NCBI GenBank assembly: GCA_022316685.1
Contig: JAKJHU010000046.1
Span: 8,283,001-8,347,000 of the forward strand
Direction: 5' to 3'
DNA length: 64,000 nucleotides
From: Progne subis subis
Taxonomy: Eukaryota > Chordata > Aves > Passeriformes > Hirundinidae
Positions 1-12,261 of the stretch are shown one piece after another (position 1 is the stretch's first letter; the number at the start of each line of letters is the position of its first letter). The notes under the pieces were generated by a model, which searched no databases, was not told where the DNA came from, and was given only the letters and a program-made list of their open reading frames with translations. The position numbers were made by a program, and so were the translations under genes.

Positions 1-248
1 CTCTTCCAGTATCCTTCTTGGAGAAGTTTCCCCACGTGCCACTCACTGTTCTTAAAAGCAAGCTTCTGCAGCCTTTTGGGGGAGACACTCACAACTTCGA
101 TTTGACTTATTAACTGAAATTCGAGTTATTCTGAGATATTTTAATCCAGCAGCATAATGATACCTCAGAGAAGAAATATTAATATAGTAAAAAAAATTTA
201 AAAAATTAAAAAAAAAAAAAAAAAAAGACAGCAATTTGGAAGACAAGA

Positions 249-470
249 GTGGGGAGGGATGGGGAGGGAGGGCTGTGGAGGGAGCGGTGCCGCGGTGCCC
301 GAGCCCGGCGCGCCTTACCTGTAGCCGCGGCGGGCGGCGGAGGCAGCTCCGCGCAGCGCGGCAGCCGCCGAGCTCTGCGCCCTTCGCCCGGCGAGCGAGC
401 CCGCCCACGGCCCGGCGTGGGCGGCACAGGAGATGGATGCTCCCCTGCTGTCGCTCGCTCAAGCCCCCAC
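249..470. promoter_or_regulatory. CpG island at left edge
   Basis: This short GC-rich, CpG-dense block stands out from AT-rich DNA on both sides. It has many GCGC, CCGC and GGCGG elements, which are SP1/KLF-type sites. In birds such blocks usually mark promoters. No recognisable protein is encoded on either strand. The only strong processing signal inside it is a splice donor on the minus strand at 317-318, so the promoter probably fires leftward. Seen: composition and donor. Inferred: promoter activity. Confidence 0.6.
319..440 (-). other. Possible 5' exon of a minus-strand gene
   Basis: Read on the minus strand, the CpG island ends in a CAG|GTAAGG splice donor, with the GT complementary to positions 317-318. 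This is a near-perfect consensus match. The upstream boundary is not defined. The frame through it is rich in Pro, Arg and Ala and has no recognisable domain, so this is more likely 5' UTR than coding. If real, positions 1-316 are the start of its first intron. I cannot name the gene. Confidence 0.35.
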
Positions 471-1372
471 AGGAGCCTCTAAGCGTTGCCCTTTCCCTGC
501 TGCTCGTCCTTTGCTTAATCTGGTCTACAGCCCTTTTCAGTTCCAAGCGTGTTCGGGGGAAAGGATGCCAGACAGAGAAGTGGCGAGGGATGGCTAGCAC
601 ACAAAAGTCGGGGCAACGCTTCCCGTGGCTTCTTTTTCTGCCATACCTCCGTGACAGAGCTTGCATGAAACTTCCTGCTGATTGCCTCTGTTTTTCTTCT
701 TGCAATTGTCACATCCCAACTATCCTCAGTAGAAACTTCCACCCTTGTTGTCTGTTTGATGCGGAAATGTTCTGGGTGCCTTTGAGTAGCATTGTTCAGT
801 CTTTCCAGAAGTGAAAAGTGTTCGTTTTGTAGATGTTGCTTTCCTGTCTGACCTCTCACTTTAGGAGCTGCTGGCAGTTTTCAAAGAGACCAAAGCAGCA
901 CTTTCTCTGGGGAAACACCATTCCACAAAATTTAAGATAAAGGAAACCACTTAAGGAATGTGATTACCAACAAAGATTGCATTAAGAAAAACAACTTCAG
1001 ACAGAATTTAACACCTGCTGTCAGAAATCATTTCCTGTGACTACAATATTGTGGATGAGGGGGATACATAGGAATACACCAAACCCTTCCTAATGCAGTC
1101 ACCAGTAGTAAAACACAGTGGTATTGGTGCAAGGTGAGAAGCTGGGGAAAGAAGATGATTTTGACTATTTCAGTTTCAAATCCTGACGCTGTTTTTTGGG
1201 ATTAAAGTGTTGATAACTTTTGAGGCTGAGAGGTCTCAACTCTGTATCTTCTTCTGAGGCTGAGAGGTCTCAATCCTATATCTTCTAGCAGTAAAATACC
1301 TCACGTTTCTCTTCATTGAACATGTTAGTCTCAATTCATGTCAGAAGAAAGCATATGTTGTTTGCTTTTTCA
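471..1372. other. Intergenic DNA with a 34-bp tandem duplication
   Basis: No gene is seen. The open frames around 515-859 have no domain-like content and overlap each other on both strands. The only structure is a short tandem duplication at 1221-1288 that begins TGAGGCTGAGAGGTCTCAA. Confidence 0.6.
1221..1288. repeat. Two-copy tandem duplication, 34-bp period
   Basis: The copies start at 1221 and 1255. Both begin TGAGGCTGAGAGGTCTCAA and differ at a few later positions (ACTCTG versus TCCTAT before TATCTTCT). This is an ordinary short local duplication. Confidence 0.85.
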
Positions 1373-1650
1373 CAGAATTAAAGAACAGTTTTGGCTGGAA
1401 AAGACCTTTAAAGGTCATCAAGTCCAACGCCCTGTCCTGGGCAGCAACATCATTTGCTGTATCAGGTTGCTCAGAGCCCCATCCATCCTGGCCTTGAACC
1501 CTTCCAGGGATGGGGCATCTACAGCTTCTCTGGGCAACCTGTGCCAGTGTTTCACCAATGCCATAAAAATGTGTTCTTTATCTAGTCTGAATCTACCTCC
1601 TTTTAGTTTAAAACCTTTGCCCCTTGTCCTTTTTCTTAACTTTATTTTAA
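1373..1650 (-). mobile_element. CR1 LINE 3' end, truncated
   Basis: The block matches the reverse complement of the avian CR1 3' end. It holds the diagnostic stretches AAAGACCTTTAAAGGTCATC, AAGTCCAAC, CTGGCCTTGAAC, CAGGGATGGGGCATC and GGGCAACCTGTGCCAGTG, then CCCCTTGTCC. The element is therefore inserted on the minus strand, with its 3' end near 1373. It is 5' truncated, as is usual for CR1. The 116-residue plus-strand frame through it is an artefact. Confidence 0.93.
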
Positions 1651-4600
1651 AGCTAGTTACAGACATGATGCACCAAGAGGCTATTTGATATCACATATCT
1701 GCTGTGACTACACTGGAAGCTCCCCCCAGGTTACAGAACATGGGAAGATCTGAGGCTCAGACTAGGAGAGGCAAAACACATCTTTACATGGCAAAAAAAT
1801 GGAGCAGATATCTCTACTGTTGTTTGCCTTTCTGTTGTTATCGCTAAAGCTCTTGTTACTGCATCTGTAGGAGGGAGAAATTAAAGAAATGTAAAAACCA
1901 TTCTTTCCTGCACATGTTGAATATTGATCCAATTCTAAGTCAAGGATATGTGCTGAGCATGCCTGCTCTGGGATAGTTCCCCCCCATATCTCATTTGAAC
2001 AGTCTGTCTAACTGCATAAAATACGTAGGGTTTATCTTCCAGTCATCGGTCAAGCAGAAGGAAGCTGGAAACCCAGTGGAAAAAAAAAAAAAAATCCCTG
2101 TCTGGTTCTATTGCAGAACAGCTGTAAATGGGAGAATCAGAAAGTTTGGTCTCATATGGCCTTTTGTAGCATTAGAACTGAGAAAACAGCTTTAAAGTAA
2201 ATTTTGTAAGCAACTGGCAATAATTTTCTGCTGTGGCTGTTGCAGCCTCTGCAAGTGTGCTAGTTCAGGAGCAACTGGCTGGTATGAGTCTGTCCCCGTG
2301 CACAGACCTGCCCTGTCACCTCGAGAGTCAGCTCCAGGAAGCCCTTGTCCCCTTTGTGTTCCCTGCAGCAGAGGCACCTCTGAGACACCAAACCCACGTC
2401 CTGCCCACAAGCTACTCCCAGAAGGGGACGGCTCAATTATTAACCCAAAGCTTGAGTCCTTCAATAGAGCCATTCATCAGCTGGGAAAATCAGCTGACTG
2501 CATCCTCAGGCTGGTAGGAGAGTAATGAAATTGTTTTAGAGAACAGCTTGCAGAAAATACTCCTTGAACACAAAAATCTAGATGCCCACAGTAAGAAATC
2601 AGTTAACTCCTCTGTGCACTTAGTCCTCTGCATCTGTACTGGAGCCCATGTTGGGTAAGTTGGGTTTTTTAGTAGATTTTCCTTACATTTTGTAATCTCA
2701 GAAGGCGGTTGTAGCATTTGCAGCACTGATTAAACAACATTATAATCTGTAATGGCTTTCAGCAGCTGCAATGCCAAGAGTAAATGAAAACACATTGAGC
2801 TTTTGGTATTACAGGGATTCCTGGAGCTATGTTAAATTTGGATCAGTGGTCTGGGTGTGAGATTTTTTTGGTGCTTGAATTGCTCGTCCAATAACACATA
2901 ACACGTACAAATAAGCCAACATTAATGTTACCACTTCAGTATTATATTGATACATAAAATGGGGTGCATCATGAAACAAAATGTCCCCATTTTAAACTTG
3001 ATTACACTCACACTTACTGGATTTTATTTTGGACATATTAAAGTAATTGGAAATGCTTGGAACGCTAATCAAATGAGTATGGAATAAATGCATTATTGAG
3101 TGAGGACCTAAAAATTAGACCAAATAATACGATATGTATCTAAACAAAAGGCAAAGAAAGAGTGAGAAAATACTCACTAATCTATTGCATTGATTTAATT
3201 TTTCCCATTTTAATGAGGTAACAGGTAATGCTAATGTTTAGGACTTTTAAAATCCACTAGTAGTAGAGTATTGATTTGAAATTACTATAACAATTCTATT
3301 TCATTAATCTGTGTCCCTGAGGATATAATTGAAAGAATGAAACTAATGCCATGAAATGTGTTCTACCTTTAGAATTCTTTAGGAAATAAAGTTTTCTGAT
3401 TACTATAAATTGTGTGAAGCAGAGGATGAATCAATTAGCATTCTAATACAAGGTCTACTTTCTAATAGAAATGTTTGTTCATGAAAGCCTACATTCTTAC
3501 ACTGAAAGAATAATTGCATTTTAAATTATTATTATAATTCTCAGTGACCTGGGGGCTACATACTCTGCAGCTCTTAAGGATTATTTGAGTGGAAAATAAT
3601 GAGCATATAAAATGGCTCAAATTTAAGGTTCATGACTTTTCTTTCTGCATCTCATTACCCAGTCACACACACAAAAAAACTCCTTTAAACATTACCTGTG
3701 TCAAGAGTCACACATAAAACATAATCAATTTTTATTAAGTATTTCATATATTCATTTTGTGTTAGACCCATCTTGGACTGGAATTTTTTCACCTCTTGAT
3801 TAGGCTTTACTTGTCAAGGGAACTTCCTTTCTTATTTCAACTACTTACTGCCTTTTTTCACTGAAGTAACTGAAGCTTAATGAATTCTCTTAACGTTCAT
3901 CTGACATCTTGTAGGATCGCTCACACCAAAACCAAAGCATATTCTTGTTGAAGCTGGGGTCTCCTACCCTGTGTCAGCCCGAGCCCTCTGGCTCTGTTAC
4001 CCGGAGAATCGCTCTTGCAGCAGCCAGGCTGCACCTTTAACCCGCACACCTCCAGCTCAGGCTGTGCTCAAGGCACTGCTCACTTCACTCGTGCCGTGCG
4101 GTGACGAAGCACTTCAGGAGGAAACCTCCCTGGGAGCAAGGCACCTTCACCTGAAACTGTTTCTTTAGTGCTTGTTTTGAGAAGCACATATTTTTGGTTG
4201 TACCACTTGTCAGTTTATTTTTAACAGCACGTCTGCATTTGTCAGAGCTTTGTTAGCTCTTGCTACACTATTGAATATGTCAGGTTGCTGCCTTTAATGA
4301 AGCACTTTTGTTCCCATTATGCCTGCAATAATGTCAATGCTCAAGAATTCGATTAAATGAATGAGAGAGCTGAGATGAAGTCAGTGGATTTGATTATCTC
4401 GGGTAATTGATTTTCTTTGCATGACGCTGTCAGTGTCTGAAAGGCCAGGTGGATTACCTGCCGAGAGCAGGCAGGCTTGTCTAGTCCTGCACCATATATA
4501 ATTTTCCAGCTTATTTTCAGTAGGACCGTGGAAATGTGAAAGCCTATGGCTGGGATGTCTCCTGGTGTTTTAAAACAACTTGGTTTGATAGGATTTGGAT

Positions 4601-7600
4601 TTGGGTTTTCTACTCACCGGAATGTTTACTTTTCACCATGTTCAGCTCTCAATAAAAAAAGCCTTCCAGGAGTTAGCTACTAATAAACCAAGAAGCAGTT
4701 TGGACGATGCCCCTTGCCATAGGGAGCTGTACAGACATTAATGATGAGTTGTGAGAGCATCACATGTGGGTATTACATGGAATAAGAAAGTTACACTGGG
4801 TATAGTTAGCAAGCTCCAGTTTTAGGCAGGACCTGAAAAAGCTGTGAGGCACCAAGCTCCCTCTAAAAGCCCAGCCAAATAAACCTGAGTTTCTGTTGTG
4901 TAGTCTTAGAGATAATGAAATGCTGGAAGAAGATTGACTTGTATTCCTCAAAAGAGAAGTTTTGGTGACTGTACCCTTCCCATATTTCCTCATGAAAGAA
5001 GTTGTTCTTGGAAAAGTGCCATTTTCTCCTGTCCATGTTCAGTTTGCCTGAAGATGCCACCAGAGTTCATGAATGTAATAATTATCTTTTCATCATCAAC
5101 TCTGCAATACTTTAATTCTTCAGTATATCACAGTTTTGTTTCCTAAGCCCTACCTGCTGTGCGATTTGAGCAAGGCTAAAATGGTTGATGATAGAATGCT
5201 AAAGCTCTGCTTTGATAGAAAAGCTGATTTTTTCCAGCCCAAATGGAATTGTGCTGGGAATGTGTGCCACATGGCTACATCTGTTTATGGGTTAGTTTTT
5301 TCATCTCAATATACTACATTACATTAGAAAGCCAAAGCTTAGAGGTATGTTGTAAAACAAACACATCTATTTTGTTTGTAAAAGGAAATAATTTATTTTG
5401 CTTCTTCCTTGAATTTTAAACACTACATTCTTTACAGAAGAGCGTTTCTGCTATTAAAGTACTCATAACCATTTTCAAAGCTTACTGAAGAAATTAGGAA
5501 AGAATCTGTTTCTGTAGCTGGCTGTGCACTGCCCCACAATCTGACTCCTACTTGTACTAAATGTGGGCTTCAGAAGTAGCAGTGATATTTGTTAGAGCTT
5601 ACCAGCTACTTCTAAACTAAAACAAAAACAAAAACAGCAAAAAATATGGACCAATATTTCCTTTAAAATTTAAATTTAGGTGCAAGCATGGAGAAAGTAT
5701 TTCTAACAGGCACTTGTCAGGCTTTCACTTACTGTAAAATTATGCAAGGAAAATAATAACAAGGGATAACAGTGTCTTACATGCCGCTTAAATTAAGATG
5801 TCTTAAATTTAACCAATTAAAATGTAATATCCACTTCTGCCTTATAAATAAACTGTGTATGAGCATCATTATGTAGAAATATTAACTCATAAGTATTTAT
5901 TAGTATTATTAACACCATAAGATGGTGAAGTTAAAATTTCTACAAGCTCATTCTAAGTACATGATGACAAAGTTAATCTTTGATTGGAACTACCTCTTTG
6001 TAAGGCTGTCATAGCTGGAGGAAAAATTTACAGAAAGAAAAGGCTTTTTGCTCTGAGTAACTACATAATCTCTACAAGCTAAGCAGCCTTTTGTGGGAGT
6101 ATTACAAAGGAGAAATGAGAAGTATCTGGGTGAAATTAGTGGTGTGCATTTTCTAGTGGCTGCCTCAGCAGTTCTTTGGAGGACACAAGCAATCTGCTCA
6201 GCATTAAATGCCTCCTGTAGTTTGCAGTAAGCAGGAGGATGTAGTCCAGGCAGGGTTGGAGAAACACAGCAGTGGCAAAAATCTCAGATCCCTATAAAGA
6301 AATGGGTACCCTGATGTTCTGGCCCTCCTCAGCTGACTCTTGTTTAATGGGTGGAGGTCCTGTGTCTTAATGCCTGTGATTTTGACTTTGGAATTGCAGA
6401 TTACAGAGCTAATTGGCAAGAGAATTAAATAAATACAGAATATTGAACTAGGTTTCCAGGCCTAAGCCTAAATAGCCATGTCCTAAAAACTTCAGAAGAG
6501 GCAAAGAAAGCTATCATACCTTAACACATCTGCAATGTGGGTCATGAAAAAGATTTCTCATGTTCCTCTTGAAGTCAGAAGTAAAATTCTAATCTGTGCA
6601 AGACCAGACCTTATTTTAAAGAAAATCTGTTATCTACATTATTCTGGGGGCTAAAAAGTTTTAAATTGCAAAAAGACCACATGAGAAGTATGTGGTAATG
6701 CTCAAATCATTTTTAGTTTTCCTCAGAAGTGCATGGGGAGTTGTTTTAATTCAAAAGATATAATATAATCATTCTGATCTCTTAAACTAAAAGAAAAAAA
6801 ACCGGAGAACAGGGGATGCCAAAGGCATTTCAAGAAGTTATAGATATATATGACATGAAAATCTCCTAGTAAAAGTTAATGCAAGTCAACATCAACATTG
6901 GTCTTAAATGCCACATTGATTCAAAATCACACAGTAATTGATGAAATGGGAATGGATTATCTTCAACCTCTCTTTTAATGAACTCAGCAAAGAGTTTTGT
7001 TCAAATGGCCCTTGGGATGTGAAGTTCTGAGGCTCAGAGCCTCATAAACCTACGGGTTTTTAAAGTGTGTGTGTATGTTTAGAGTAGTCTAAATGCTAGC
7101 TTTCCTTATTTTGTTTTTGTTGTTGCTCTTATAGTACTGATGCTGCCCTACACTCTTCTTTTCTCTTCTTTAAATGTATTAAACTGAAGTCTTAATATTT
7201 AGGTTAGAAACCATCCTTTAATACTTGAAGTTATGCACTTATTGATCTCCTGGTCTGATGTGTGTTATTTATGCTCAAACAGAGTAGTAAAGTTGTATAT
7301 GGTGATTTTACAATTTAATTATCAGGCCAGAGGAATGCTATGGCCCTGCATTAAAGGAAAAGCCTGGAAATCCAATGTAGTTGGGCAAAATGTTCTCCCC
7401 TTGCTCTCGGCTGACAGTTAACATCTGGAAAATAAGAATTTTTTTCTAATATTTTACTTACGAGGAACAGGATTGTGAGAACACTGTTTCTTTATTTGGC
7501 CCATGGCTGTAAACTCTGGTGTCTAAAAAGATATCTGGGCTGATGGTTTTTCCTATGACTGAAGTATCATCAACTATTAACTATTTAATGGTCAAAGAAT

Positions 7601-8368
7601 GTTCAGGATTCTGCCTTTCTTCTGGAGAAAAAGTAGAATGTTTCATCTCATCTATGCTGAAGCATATGCCCTCTTTCTATGTTTGTGTGCATGAAAATTT
7701 GGTTAATTCAATATATTTGAGAATAATTATCAAACCTGAGGCACATTAAGGAATGCCCCAATGCCTCAAGAAAAATTAGGTGGGAGCTGATATCAGCAAA
7801 TAGATAGCTTTATTTCCTTAAGCAAGTAGATTGAAAACAAATTCAAAGCTGCAGAAATAGTAACTTCAATTTCAACGGTGAAATAGCAGTTAAGGTTTTG
7901 TAATGGCAGTTTGATTGCACAATATCTAGAATTAAGTGTGATAATTTTAATAGCAAAAGTGCTGGCATTTTTTAAGAAGCTTTAGGCTTATCTCTGAAGG
8001 AAAAGAATTTTTCAGGAATTTCATTAAAAATGCAAACAAATTGGAAGTTATCACTCTTTGTACAGCTAGAATTTAAGAGAAAGGTAACTTTTTGAATTTT
8101 AGGAAAACAGTTCTGCAATAGATGTTGTATAGTTTAGTTATTAAAATATATATCAACTAAAAAATGGGTAGCTGTGAGCCTAGAAAATTGAAATTTTGAG
8201 TAGTTTAATATGGAACACTGTCTACTTTCTGTAAATAAAAAATATTTAAACTAGTTCATCTACTGCCATCACATAAAATAACAAGCTTTAAGAAAAACAC
8301 CAGTAAGAGTATAATATATTTTAGGTTTAGAGTACAACACCAGCATGAAATTAGAGGGGGGTTGGCCC
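1651..8368. other. AT-rich intergenic DNA, no gene seen
   Basis: No exon with plausible splice sites and recognisable protein content was found on either strand. The stretch includes an A-run at 2080-2094, a short CA-rich tract near 3663 and a more CpG-rich patch near 3970-4150. Two subregions look unlike decayed repeat and may be regulatory: about 2880-3760, and about 4370-4510 with a paired E-box. Open frames here are short and scattered. Confidence 0.55.
4446..4460. promoter_or_regulatory. Inverted pair of E2-boxes (CAGGTG, TACCTG)
   Basis: CAGGTG at 4446-4451 faces TACCTG (CAGGTA on the minus strand) at 4455-4460, separated by three bases. Paired CAGGTG/CAGGTA sites are the classic binding arrangement for the two-handed ZEB repressors, and single sites bind SNAIL-type or bHLH factors. 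Only the motif is seen. A six-base pair can arise by chance in 64 kb. Confidence 0.3.
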
Positions 8369-8705
8369 AAGCTGCAATTTTAGTTGACTCTGTTCTGCCC
8401 GTTTTCTTATTGGCCGGTTGTTACTCGCAAATTAAAATTCCTTTGCTCCTTCTTTTTGGGAAGGAGGGGGTTTGTGTCGAGGCCGGTGCTGCGTTCCTGC
8501 AGAGGGTGGCAGTGTGGTTCCATCCTCCATCTCGGGATCCCTGTGCCGCTCCAGCCGCCTCCTGGCCCTGGAGAGCATCGTCCTGCCCGGTCCCGGCCCG
8601 GGGCTCTCTCTCCTTACAGACCCATGGAAGAAGGCCTGACCCAGGTGAGGGGTGCATTACAGTACCTGTAAATTACCATTAAAAAAAAAAAAAAAAAAAA
8701 AAAAA
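8369..8705 (+). other. Isolated GC-rich patch ending in 25 A's
   Basis: This is a GC- and CpG-rich stretch of about 330 bp in AT-rich surroundings. It carries an inverted CCAAT box (ATTGGCC near 8410). Near its end is an exon-like unit: a pyrimidine tract and TTACAG acceptor, a short ATG-containing segment (ATGGAAGAAGGCCTG), and a CAG|GTGAGG donor around 8646. The patch ends in an uninterrupted A25 (8681-8705), as a retroposed RNA would. No flanking target duplication or known family was recognised. It could be a retroposed transcript, an LTR remnant or an orphan promoter. Confidence 0.35.
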
Positions 8706-8730
8706 GTTTTTAATGAAAGACTGGCCAGGG

Positions 8731-8793
8731 CAGGTTGTATATTTTCATTAGCAGGGATGGTCAGGTTGCTGTATTTTCATTAGCAGGGATGGT
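8731..8793. repeat. Two-copy tandem duplication, about 31 bp
   Basis: The segment beginning CAGGTTG and ending ATTAGCAGGGATGGT occurs at 8731-8761 and again at 8762-8793, with a one-base length difference. It lies just 3' of the A25 run. Confidence 0.85.
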
Positions 8794-10403
8794 CATCCCA
8801 ACCCCAACCCCAGCAAAAGATCGGCTGTGGTAGTTTTTAGAGAAAGTGCCTTTGCTGTGGGGCTGGTGGAGGGAAGGGTTTTGCTGTCTGGTAGCCGTGA
8901 GCAGCTGGAGGGCAGCGTGCTGGCACACGTCCCTGCTCAGGGGATGTGCACGGATCCTACAAAGCACCACACCTCCCTTCCAAATGGTTGATTCACCTGC
9001 AGCAGTGGGACAGATGACAAGTTACCGGAGCAAAGTTGTTAAATAACCATGGGCTGATGTTGAAAATACGCGGAGCAGCATAAAACTTGAGGTTTCCCCC
9101 CCCCGCAGTATTAAATGCTGATGTGGCAGTGTTACAGATGTAATGGCTTGCTTCAGGCAGCAGCTTTATGTAACTACAGCTATTTCCTTGTCTTTGGATA
9201 GCTCTTATCTAATCAGATCTCTGTCGTGCATAAATAATCCTGCTTGTTTGAATGTTGGTAGGCGTTCAGGTAGTTCAGAGTGATTTCCATATTTGTAAAC
9301 AGTGTAAGAAACTCTGGCTTAGTTATGCTATACAAGCAGTTCATGTGTTGCTATAACTTTAACTTAGGTTAATTAACTTTTTTTTTCATTCTTTCTGCCT
9401 GTAATAATGAAAAGATTGCCTAAGCTATGAGGAAAACTAATTCTGTTATTTAGATTTTAGTGTTATGTGAAATGAAGCTACTCATTACAGAAACTCCACC
9501 ACAAAATTAGCTTTATTTCAGAGTAAATTATTTCCATGATAACATCTTCATGATGTAATAAAATTAGGTTCTTCTCTAATGTATCCCTGTGAGAGTTCAT
9601 ACAGAATGAAACAGTGCATTTGCACTGGTTTATTTTGAAAAGAATTGGAGACAATTATTAATATAGGGAATAGGGAAATTAGTGTAGTTAACATGAGTAG
9701 GGAAAATATGACAGACTGAGTATTCAGGGCTTTGTACGTGTCACTGTCTTCAGTGATTTGATGTAAGTGAAAATTTTATAAACCTCACATTGTTTAAACA
9801 ATTGTACTGGCAAAATATTTTTTTTAAGACAAATATCACCTCTCTGGCTGGCTAGGTTTAACCTACATCAAGTGAGGTACTTCAGAGCAGGTTATGGGAG
9901 TGAACTAGATTGAAGCAGCAGCAGACCCAGAGTGTTTCCAGAGCTCCTACAGGACCAGCTTTAACTCAGAAAATGCATATTCAGGGGTAAGAGACTCATG
10001 TCCTCCCTGATGCTGCTGTGGTGGCCAGCATGGAGGAAAGTCTGCTGCTTCGCCATGGCATTTATAGCAGGAGCTCATCTGATACTGTTTACACATCAGA
10101 ACACCTGGGGAATATTTACAAGGGAAAGCTGCTTTGGAAGCAGGCAATGGCACAAACTAAGGCAGACAATGTCTGGACAGATCCCTCCATGCGTTTCTGA
10201 CCATTTGCACTGCCTGCTTGGCCGGCAGCGGGCAGCCTGCAGGGCAGCCCTCAGCCCAGAAGGGTTTTGCATGCAGATGCCCAAGGACACGGGCCAAACC
10301 GCTCCTGGGATAAGCTCTGCCAGGTCTGGGATATAGCCACACCGCAGTAAAACACTGAACTGGCACTGCCTGTCACCCCCAGACCTCCCTGACCAAGGCT
10401 GAG
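8794..10403. other. Intergenic DNA, no gene seen
   Basis: No coding exon, RNA gene or recognised repeat was found. There is a C-run near 9098-9107. The open frames at 9947-10366 overlap on both strands and run into the minisatellite, so they are not supported as genes. Confidence 0.55.
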
Positions 10404-11105
10404 GCCTGGCTGGAGGCAGGTGTGGGTGAGGGACGCGGTGGTGGCTCTGCAGGAGGCAGGTGTGGGTGAGGGACGCGGTGGTGGCACTGGCTGGAGGCAG
10501 GTGTGGGTGAGGGACGCGGTGGTGGCTCTGCAGGAGGCAGGTGTGGGTGAGGGACGCGGTGGTGGCACTGCAGGAGGCAGGTGTGGGTGAAGGACGCGGT
10601 GGTGGCTCTGCAGGAGGCAGGTGTGGGTGAGGGACGCGGTGGTGGCTCTGCAGGAGGCAGGTGTGGGTGAGGGACGCGGTGGTGGCACTGGCTGGAGGCA
10701 GGTGTGGGTGAGGGACGCGGTGGTGGCACTGGCTGGAGGCAGGTGTGGGTGAGGGACGCGGTGGTGGCTCTGCAGGAGGCAGGTGTGGGTGAGGGACACG
10801 GTGGTGGCACTGGCTGGAGGCAGGTGTGGGTGAGGGACACGGTGGTGGCACTGGCTGGAGGCAGGTGTGGGTGAGGGACGCGGTGGTGGCTCTGCAGGAG
10901 GCAGGTGTGGGTGAGGGACGCGGTGGTGGCTCTGCAGGAGGCAGGTGTGGGTGAGGGACGCGGTGGTGGCTCTGCAGGAGGCAGGTGTGGGTGAGGGACA
11001 CGGTGGTGGCACTGGCTGGAGGCAGGTGTGGGTGAGGGACGCGGTGGTGGCTCTGCAGGAGGCAGGTGTGGGTGAGGGACGCGGTGGTGGCGCTGCAGGA
11101 GCCCC
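10404..11105. repeat. Minisatellite, 17 units of 40/41 bp
   Basis: Seventeen head-to-tail units share the core AGGCAGGTGTGGGTGAGGGA followed by CGCGGTGGTGG. Units end either in CTCTGCAGG (40 bp) or CACTGGCTGG (41 bp), with one hybrid ending CACTGCAGG. Three units carry ACACGG in place of ACGCGG, and all three have the 41-bp ending. The plus strand is G-rich with repeated GGG tracts and two CpGs per typical unit. It is free of stop codons in several frames, which produces spurious proline-rich minus-strand readings. It lies 14 kb upstream of the ENTPD1 start. Confidence 0.97.
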
Positions 11106-11849
11106 ACGGCCTCGCTGTCCTCACAGCACAGCTCACACCATTGCACTGCCGAGTCACTGTCACCCTGGTTTTTCTGAGTTTTTTAAAGCTTTTTGAATTT
11201 TCATAAAATGGAGGCAGATCTTTTAGCTACTGCACAATATTACGAGCAGTTTTTCTACCTTTTTCCCACAGATGTAACATAAGCAAATCCTTTGTTTTTC
11301 ATTCTCTGTTCTTTGTTTGCATATTTCTAACCTGAAAACAATTGTAACTGACAATTGGTCTGGCCACTGAGGCTGAGAAGCCAACCTTTAGCCAGACCCA
11401 CAAATGTATAAAAAGTAAGAAATAAACAAGGAGGCTCTCTCCGCCCTGACTCAGCCTTGAGCTGGCACGGAGGAACCTCTCTGCCCTGCGAAATTTCTCG
11501 TCTACGTGTGATTGCTTTGCGTGTCTCGGTGACAAGTCACAGCTCTTCTGTCCTTGCTCAGGCCCTGAGTTTCTCCCATAAGTCATTTAAATTCTAATGG
11601 GACGTTTGTTTCTTTACAAGTAACTGCAAAAATGCTACTCATATATCATAGTATTCCCCTGCACCAAATGGGCCAGGCCTTTTCTTGTATTTATTTATCT
11701 TTTCTACAGAGTAGATAAAAAAGGCCTATTTATACCCTGAATTAGAAGGACTAAAGAAAGAGTCAGTAAAAAAAAAAACCCACTTAATCTTGGTTTGTTT
11801 GGGGGGGTTTTGCTACAGCTGAGAATCTTGATTACAGCAGGGATTTTTC

Positions 11850-11885
11850 GTTTTGTTTTTATTTTGTTTTATTTTGTTTTATTTT
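11850..11885. repeat. TTTTG/TTTTA pentanucleotide tract
   Basis: This simple repeat is made of TTTTG and TTTTA units. Confidence 0.85.
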
Positions 11886-12257
11886 ACACAAATGATCTCC
11901 TAATGAATTTCACATGGATCTTCTAAATGCTTGTTTCAGCAGTAATCTGGGCACAGCTGCCTGGTCTCTCCAGTGGCCAAGTGGCAGCACAGTTGATGCA
12001 GTCAGTGACCTAACACGGTGGCACTCACAGAGGTGGCTGGGCTGCCATTTGGTTTGAGTTTCCAGCTCCAGCCTCAATGACCAGAACTATTTTGTTCTTG
12101 TGCTGAATTTTGGCTGAAGTCCTAAATTGCTCTTTTTTCGAAATTGCAGTTGAGGGCGTTAAGGTCAGGACGTGAGGAGCAGCGTCTGAGGAACGGCTTT
12201 GACTAGTTGGCATCAGGATTTGGTGTTGCAGGACTTTTGTTCCCTACCTTATCCTTG

Positions 12258-12261
12258 CCCC

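Noticed and set aside
52..705. 217-residue minus-strand open frame
   Set aside because: It crosses the CpG island and an A-run (poly-Phe stretch), has no domain, and passes the minus-strand splice donor at 317.
10096..11163. 355-residue minus-strand open frame rich in Pro/His/Ser
   Set aside because: It is the minisatellite read in a stop-free frame. Three overlapping frames are all open, and the repeat period of 40/41 bp shifts frame between units.
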